Of a stretch of DNA of 64,000 nucleotides, positions 60,852 through 64,000 are shown in pieces. Both the position numbers and the translations under genes were made by a program. How positions within the stretch are numbered: the first letter of the stretch is position 1; every line of letters begins with the position of its first letter. The notes beneath the pieces are model-generated. The model was not told where the DNA came from, did no database searches, and was given only the letters and a program-made list of their open reading frames with translations. Origin of the DNA: Dyadobacter chenwenxiniae. Its GTDB lineage: Bacteria > Bacteroidota > Bacteroidia > Cytophagales > Spirosomataceae. The DNA lies in the NCBI RefSeq assembly GCF_022869785.1, contig NZ_CP094997.1:6763001-6827000 (forward strand), read 5' to 3'.

Positions 60852-61559
60852 ATGACAAACCTCCAAAAAAACTGGTTAACCGAAGGAATTTTTGATTTTG
60901 AGTATAAAAAATATGTCTTGCAAGCATATTTACAGCACATTGACGGCCAGTTTACATTAAACAAGCTCCATCCGCATCTGCCAGATCTGCAATTTCATGT
61001 TGATTCCTGCATTAGCATCCGCACCACTAAAAGCGAGATCAGGACTTCTTTTCCAAAGAATGTAACAGGCGTCAATTTGCAGACCTGGAAATTGGAATAC
61101 GAAGAAACGCATCAGGATGATCCTTATCTGGAAGAGCTGAACTACATCCTGGATTTCGCTATTCCTCGTTTTTCGCACGCGCTGGAACAAGGCACGGAGC
61201 GTTTCAGTGAAGTGGGGGAGAACATTAAAATATCGCCGGTTGGCATTGTGCCCTTGCGTCTTGAAGAAGGCTATCTGCTGTTTTTACACACATTCCAGCC
61301 CATTGTCAGTATTTTTGAATACCAGCTGGCGCTTTACAATGAAATGAAAGAGCGTTATTTAAAGACGACTTTCGTAGACACGATCCGAATTGGTTTAGGA
61401 AATACAGTTTCGCAGATAAAGGTTGATTTAACCAAAAAGAATAAATCGCTGCCCAATCCTGCGACTTATGTGGTCGAATCTAAATACGACTATCCGTTGC
61501 ACGAAGCGCTTCTCCCTGTTGCCAAAAAGTTGATATTGAAGCAAATGAACATTGCTTAA
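60852..61559 (+). CDS. Conserved-looking protein of unknown function
   Basis: A 235-aa soluble protein that I do not recognise. The sequence is mixed alpha/beta: N-terminal FDFEYKKYVLQAYLQHI (15-31) suggests a helix, and the middle (about 70-160) alternates strands with KISPVGIVPLRLEEGYLLFL. No signal peptide, membrane segment or catalytic motif is seen. It stands alone between groES (divergent) and a shared terminator with secG. Confidence 0.82.
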   Translation: MTNLQKNWLTEGIFDFEYKKYVLQAYLQHIDGQFTLNKLHPHLPDLQFHVDSCISIRTTKSEIRTSFPKNVTGVNLQTWKLEYEETHQDDPYLEELNYILDFAIPRFSHALEQGTERFSEVGENIKISPVGIVPLRLEEGYLLFLHTFQPIVSIFEYQLALYNEMKERYLKTTFVDTIRIGLGNTVSQIKVDLTKKNKSLPNPATYVVESKYDYPLHEALLPVAKKLILKQMNIA

Positions 61560-61575
61560 CCAAACCATACAAACG

Positions 61576-61613
61576 CAAAAAGGGCTCATAATGCAGATTA
61601 TGAGCCCTTTTTA
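61576..61613. terminator. Bidirectional terminator before secG end
   Basis: AAAAAGGGCTCATAAT pairs with ATTATGAGCCCTTTTT around a four-base loop, with A and T runs on both sides. It serves the convergent genes at 60852-61559 and 61626-62051. Confidence 0.9.
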
Positions 61614-61625
61614 CTGTCTTATATG

Positions 61626-62051
61626 TTATTTCAAACTGTCTGCCGGTGCAGCTGGTGTCGCAGATGGAGTAGTTGCAGCGCCTTCTGTTGGAGCCGTTGC
61701 AGCGCCCGGAGCGGCGGCTCCCGGAGCGGCGGCTCCAGGTGCAGGAGCGATGTTCCCGCCTGGTATTACAGTATTCTGGGCCTTATCCACATTGACACTG
61801 TTAATTCCGCCAGTTTGAGCACTTCCGCCAACAATAATGTAAGAAGCCAGGGAAATAAGAATAACTGCTCCTGCCAGTCCCCACGTAATCTGTTCCAATA
61901 AATCGGTTGTCTTTTTCACACCGAACATTTGGGTAGTTCCTGCTCCGCTAAACTCGCTGGAAAGTCCTCCTCCTTTTGAATTTTGCACCAACACTACCAG
62001 AATCAACAATACTGCGATGATCGCAACCAAGATAATTAAACCCAAATACAT
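61626..62051 (-). CDS. secG: Preprotein translocase subunit SecG
   Basis: A 141-aa inner-membrane protein. Two membrane segments (about 3-21 and 54-74) with SKGGGLSSEFSGAG between them are the SecG pattern. The C-terminal 65 residues are an Ala/Pro/Gly-rich tail with repeated PGAAA units, longer than in E. coli SecG. It helps SecYEG in protein export. It starts 85 bases after the TPR-like gene. Confidence 0.92.
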   Translation of the reverse strand: MYLGLIILVAIIAVLLILVVLVQNSKGGGLSSEFSGAGTTQMFGVKKTTDLLEQITWGLAGAVILISLASYIIVGGSAQTGGINSVNVDKAQNTVIPGGNIAPAPGAAAPGAAAPGAATAPTEGAATTPSATPAAPADSLK

Positions 62052-62057
62052 GCCTTA

Positions 62058-62098
62058 TTAATTTTGAATGGTTGAATGCGTGAATGAGTGAATGTTTT
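62058..62098. repeat. Degenerate GAATGAGT-type repeats upstream of secG
   Basis: Units of the form TGAATG, GTGAATGA and GAGTGAATG resemble the octamer tract at 46352-46415. Only four or five imperfect units are present. Confidence 0.6.
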
Positions 62099-62136
62099 GA
62101 TGGCCAATTGCTGACATCCGAAGTTTATCAAGCGTT

Positions 62137-62790
62137 TTACAGTCGATTCAATTCACTTAATTTTTTCGCAAAGTAATTCCTTTTTTCTGGTTTTTTCAAG
62201 ATCAATTTTTGATAGAGGTCAATTGCCTTCTCGATTTTGCCCTGCCTTACGAGGATTTTTGCAAATGCTTCGGTTTCAATGCTTCCCGCGCCGGACTCTG
62301 CAACTCTGCCGCTCACATCTACGGCAACAGGTTCCAGATTGTTCTCCTGGCGAATGATCCGCGGGTTCTTTTTCATGAAACCCTGAATGATCTGTTGCTG
62401 CCTTTTCTGCTCGTCAGATATTAGGTTGGGAATCGCAACCGTTTCCTGCTCAACAATGCCAATCAGAATGTCCTCACCATTTAGTGGAACCGATTTTTCC
62501 TGCGCCTCGATCACTTCCTCAATGTTGACGGTTGCGTCGTAGCGCTCCGTGTCACTCTCCACAAGCTGCTGCAAAGCGACGCGGCTCAGTGCATATGCGG
62601 CTGCCCTGGGACGCGTTTCGTCCAGTTTTTCGGTTCCGGCCACGCTGGATGCTTTTGCCAGTAAAGAATAGGAAATCTGACAGTAAGGAAATGCCTTTAT
62701 CGTCGCTTCAAGCGCTTCGATTACCTCGCTGCCTGCTGCCTGGGGATGTTTAACCAGATTGCTGAACGCCTCCTTTTCAATGATGGACAT
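62137..62790 (-). CDS. TPR-like protein of the lptE-secG neighbourhood
   Basis: A 217-aa soluble protein. The C-terminus has one TPR-like helix pair (FAKILVRQGKIEKAIDLYQKLILKKP, about 180-205). The N-terminus has a helical FPYCQISYSLLAKASSVAG segment near 34-52. The middle is a charged linker. No signal peptide. It is followed by secG and preceded by lptE in the same direction, an order seen in related Cytophagales. Role unknown; the neighbourhood suggests envelope biogenesis. Confidence 0.82.
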   Translation of the reverse strand: MSIIEKEAFSNLVKHPQAAGSEVIEALEATIKAFPYCQISYSLLAKASSVAGTEKLDETRPRAAAYALSRVALQQLVESDTERYDATVNIEEVIEAQEKSVPLNGEDILIGIVEQETVAIPNLISDEQKRQQQIIQGFMKKNPRIIRQENNLEPVAVDVSGRVAESGAGSIETEAFAKILVRQGKIEKAIDLYQKLILKKPEKRNYFAKKLSELNRL

Positions 62791-62843
62791 ATTTACCTTA
62801 ATATTTTGGAATAAAAAATGAAGTTATGCAAAAGGAAAATCTA

Positions 62844-63356
62844 CTACCAGTCGGCGGCAGATTTATTAAAGATCTGTTGCACTAAATTCTCACGGATCGT
62901 CGGCAAAAGCCGCGCTTCATTCTGGTTAAGCGTTTGATCCTGGGGAAAGTCGGCGTAGTAAGTAAAAGACTGGTCAAAATTCTTGGTTTCGTCCTTTGCA
63001 TTGGTATACCGGACCTGAACTGTGACATTCAATCGGTTTAATCCGGCCTGGTCATTTGCGGTCGGGGCGGCTGCAAGCACGTCGTAACCGGTTATGGAAC
63101 CTTCCAGAATCAGGTCACCTCCGCCGGGTTGACTGATTAAACTTGTGTTCCGCTGAAAATATTCTTTTAATTCTTCGGTAAGTCTCTGCGGCAGGTCCGA
63201 AGGCCCGCCGGCCGTTCCCATTGTGAAGTTGAGCACGCTGAATGTCTTGATATCAGGCGATAAATTGGTTCCGGTAAAGGAATAAACGCCACATCCCGAC
63301 ATGAAAATGGAACAATGCAGGACAAAAAAGAGGGTTAACAGCCGTTTGGACTTCAT
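62844..63356 (-). CDS. lptE: LptE-family lipoprotein
   Basis: A 170-aa lipoprotein. The lipobox is FMSGC (about 20), and the mature part begins GVYSFTGTNLSPDIKTFSVLNF, the LptE strand. A helical RLTEELKEYFQRNTSL and DLILEGSITGYDV strands follow. It assembles with LptD to move LPS into the outer leaflet. ATG at 63356 is chosen because it gives a normal signal sequence; a longer frame reaches 63452 and overlaps the regulator gene. It starts 31 bases after that gene. Confidence 0.9.
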   Translation of the reverse strand: MKSKRLLTLFFVLHCSIFMSGCGVYSFTGTNLSPDIKTFSVLNFTMGTAGGPSDLPQRLTEELKEYFQRNTSLISQPGGGDLILEGSITGYDVLAAAPTANDQAGLNRLNVTVQVRYTNAKDETKNFDQSFTYYADFPQDQTLNQNEARLLPTIRENLVQQIFNKSAADW

Positions 63357-63387
63357 CGAAATGCGCACTGCGGAAATATTTTTAAAT

Positions 63388-64000
63388 CTATTCTTCAATG
63401 TCATACTGCTTGATTTTCCTGTATAACGTGCGTTCCGATATGCCCAATGCACTCGCTGCGTATTTTCGTTTATTATTATTTTTCCGTAAAGCCTTGATGA
63501 TCATTTCCTTTTCCTTGTCTTCCAGGGACAAAGATTCTTCCTCGGCTGTGACGTGCACAACATCCTCAATTTCACTCCTTTCGTCCGAATATCTGTCCAA
63601 GTCCACAGTGCGCGGCGGCACGGGCGAGAGCAAGCGCGCGGGCTCAATGGTGGGCGTATGTGGATGGCTTGCTGGTTCCGTATTATTCAGCGAACTGAAC
63701 AACTCCTGGTGATCTTTGAGGATCTCACCGCCATATTTTTCATTTTCGAGTACATTACGGACGAGCTTTTTTAACTCGGTCATATCGCGGCGCATGTCGA
63801 AAAGCACTTTGTAAAGTAACTCGCGCTCCGAAAATGAGCTGGCCGAATCCTCGCCGGAACGCAGCGTGATCAGCGCTTTTCTGCCCGCTGGCTGCACGGG
63901 ATTCAGGTAATTATTTAACGTTTCGCGCGATATGGGCAGTTCTTTATCGGTTTCCAGGATGGTGATCTGCTCTGCAATATTTTTTAGCTGGCGAATGTTT
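63388..64000 (-). CDS. Sigma-54-dependent regulator, C-terminal part (partial at right edge)
   Basis: The gene continues beyond the right edge. The visible 203 or so residues begin NIRQLKNIAEQITILE, the end of the AAA+ domain of sigma-54 activators, then a variable linker (about 40-150). They end in a Fis-type HTH: KRKYAASALGISERTLYRKIKQYDIEE. The domain with Walker A is not in the window. It precedes lptE by 31 bases, so a shared transcript is likely. Target promoters unknown. Confidence 0.92.
   Translation of the reverse strand, partial: NIRQLKNIAEQITILETDKELPISRETLNNYLNPVQPAGRKALITLRSGEDSASSFSERELLYKVLFDMRRDMTELKKLVRNVLENEKYGGEILKDHQELFSSLNNTEPASHPHTPTIEPARLLSPVPPRTVDLDRYSDERSEIEDVVHVTAEEESLSLEDKEKEMIIKALRKNNNKRKYAASALGISERTLYRKIKQYDIEE

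Noticed and set aside
1..64000. tRNA genes, CRISPR arrays, insertion sequences
   Set aside because: No TPsiC-like GGTTCGA arm with matching stems, no spaced direct repeats and no transposase-like frame were seen.

Overview
The window looks like chromosomal DNA of a Bacteroidota bacterium, most likely a Cytophagales member such as Dyadobacter or Spirosoma. This placement is inferred from gene content and order: an RpoN box sigma-54 gene, CzcCBA efflux, DUF4136 and DUF1460 proteins, an lptE / TPR-like / secG / groES / groEL neighbourhood, and start sites without obvious Shine-Dalgarno sequences. No rRNA, tRNA, CRISPR array, transposase or phage gene was seen. The DNA is densely coded: about 55 protein genes with short intergenic gaps, many of them overlapping start/stop pairs.

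Region 1 (38-17571, all minus strand) is a long polysaccharide operon read from right to left. It begins with the export machinery: an outer-membrane SLBB exporter, a Wzz-like co-polymerase, and the Wzm/Wzt ABC transporter. Sugar-modifying and assembly genes follow: a DegT aminotransferase, a GT39-like membrane transferase, WbqC, a PglD-like acetyltransferase, a GT4 transferase, two GT8-like paralogues around a DUF5672 protein, a GT2 transferase, a Wzy/WaaL-like protein and an acyltransferase. The operon may continue past the left edge.

Region 2 (17841-29482) holds housekeeping and envelope genes: parE (topoisomerase IV B), pheA (chorismate mutase/prephenate dehydratase), a large unrecognised membrane-anchored protein, a beta-barrel protein, a DUF4136 lipoprotein, a DinB-like protein, an OmpR/EnvZ-type two-component pair, an MscS channel and a DUF1460 amidase-like protein. 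Region 3 (29536-34407) is a small maltose/glucan unit with a cytoplasmic alpha-amylase, beta-phosphoglucomutase and a GH65 phosphorylase. Region 4 (34545-38244) has a secreted TPR protein, a single-domain response regulator and two small envelope/stress-like proteins. Region 5 (38721-43135) is a sigma-54 module: rpoN, an NtrC-type activator and a REC-PAS-kinase.

Region 6 (43237-53104) is a heavy-metal efflux operon (CzcCBA) preceded by its likely two-component system and an App1-type phosphatidate phosphatase. A diacylglycerol kinase, which would catalyse the opposite lipid step, diverges from it. Region 7 (53265-56463) has a secreted esterase, a GntP-type permease and an MNT/HEPN pair. Region 8 (56554-64000) is a conserved housekeeping block: sucC, a LolD-like ATPase, groEL/groES, a conserved protein of unknown function, secG, a TPR-like protein, lptE and the C-terminal part of another sigma-54 activator that runs off the right edge.

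The main non-coding signals are several clear hairpin terminators and repeat-rich intergenic DNA. The repeats include eight exact copies of an 8-base repeat directly before the czcA-like start, with a degenerate relative near secG, and long palindromes at 43154-43218, 53106-53200 and 58534-58632. The only gene-free stretch over 300 bases (38245-38720, before rpoN) contains a terminator followed by a GC-rich segment that may fold.
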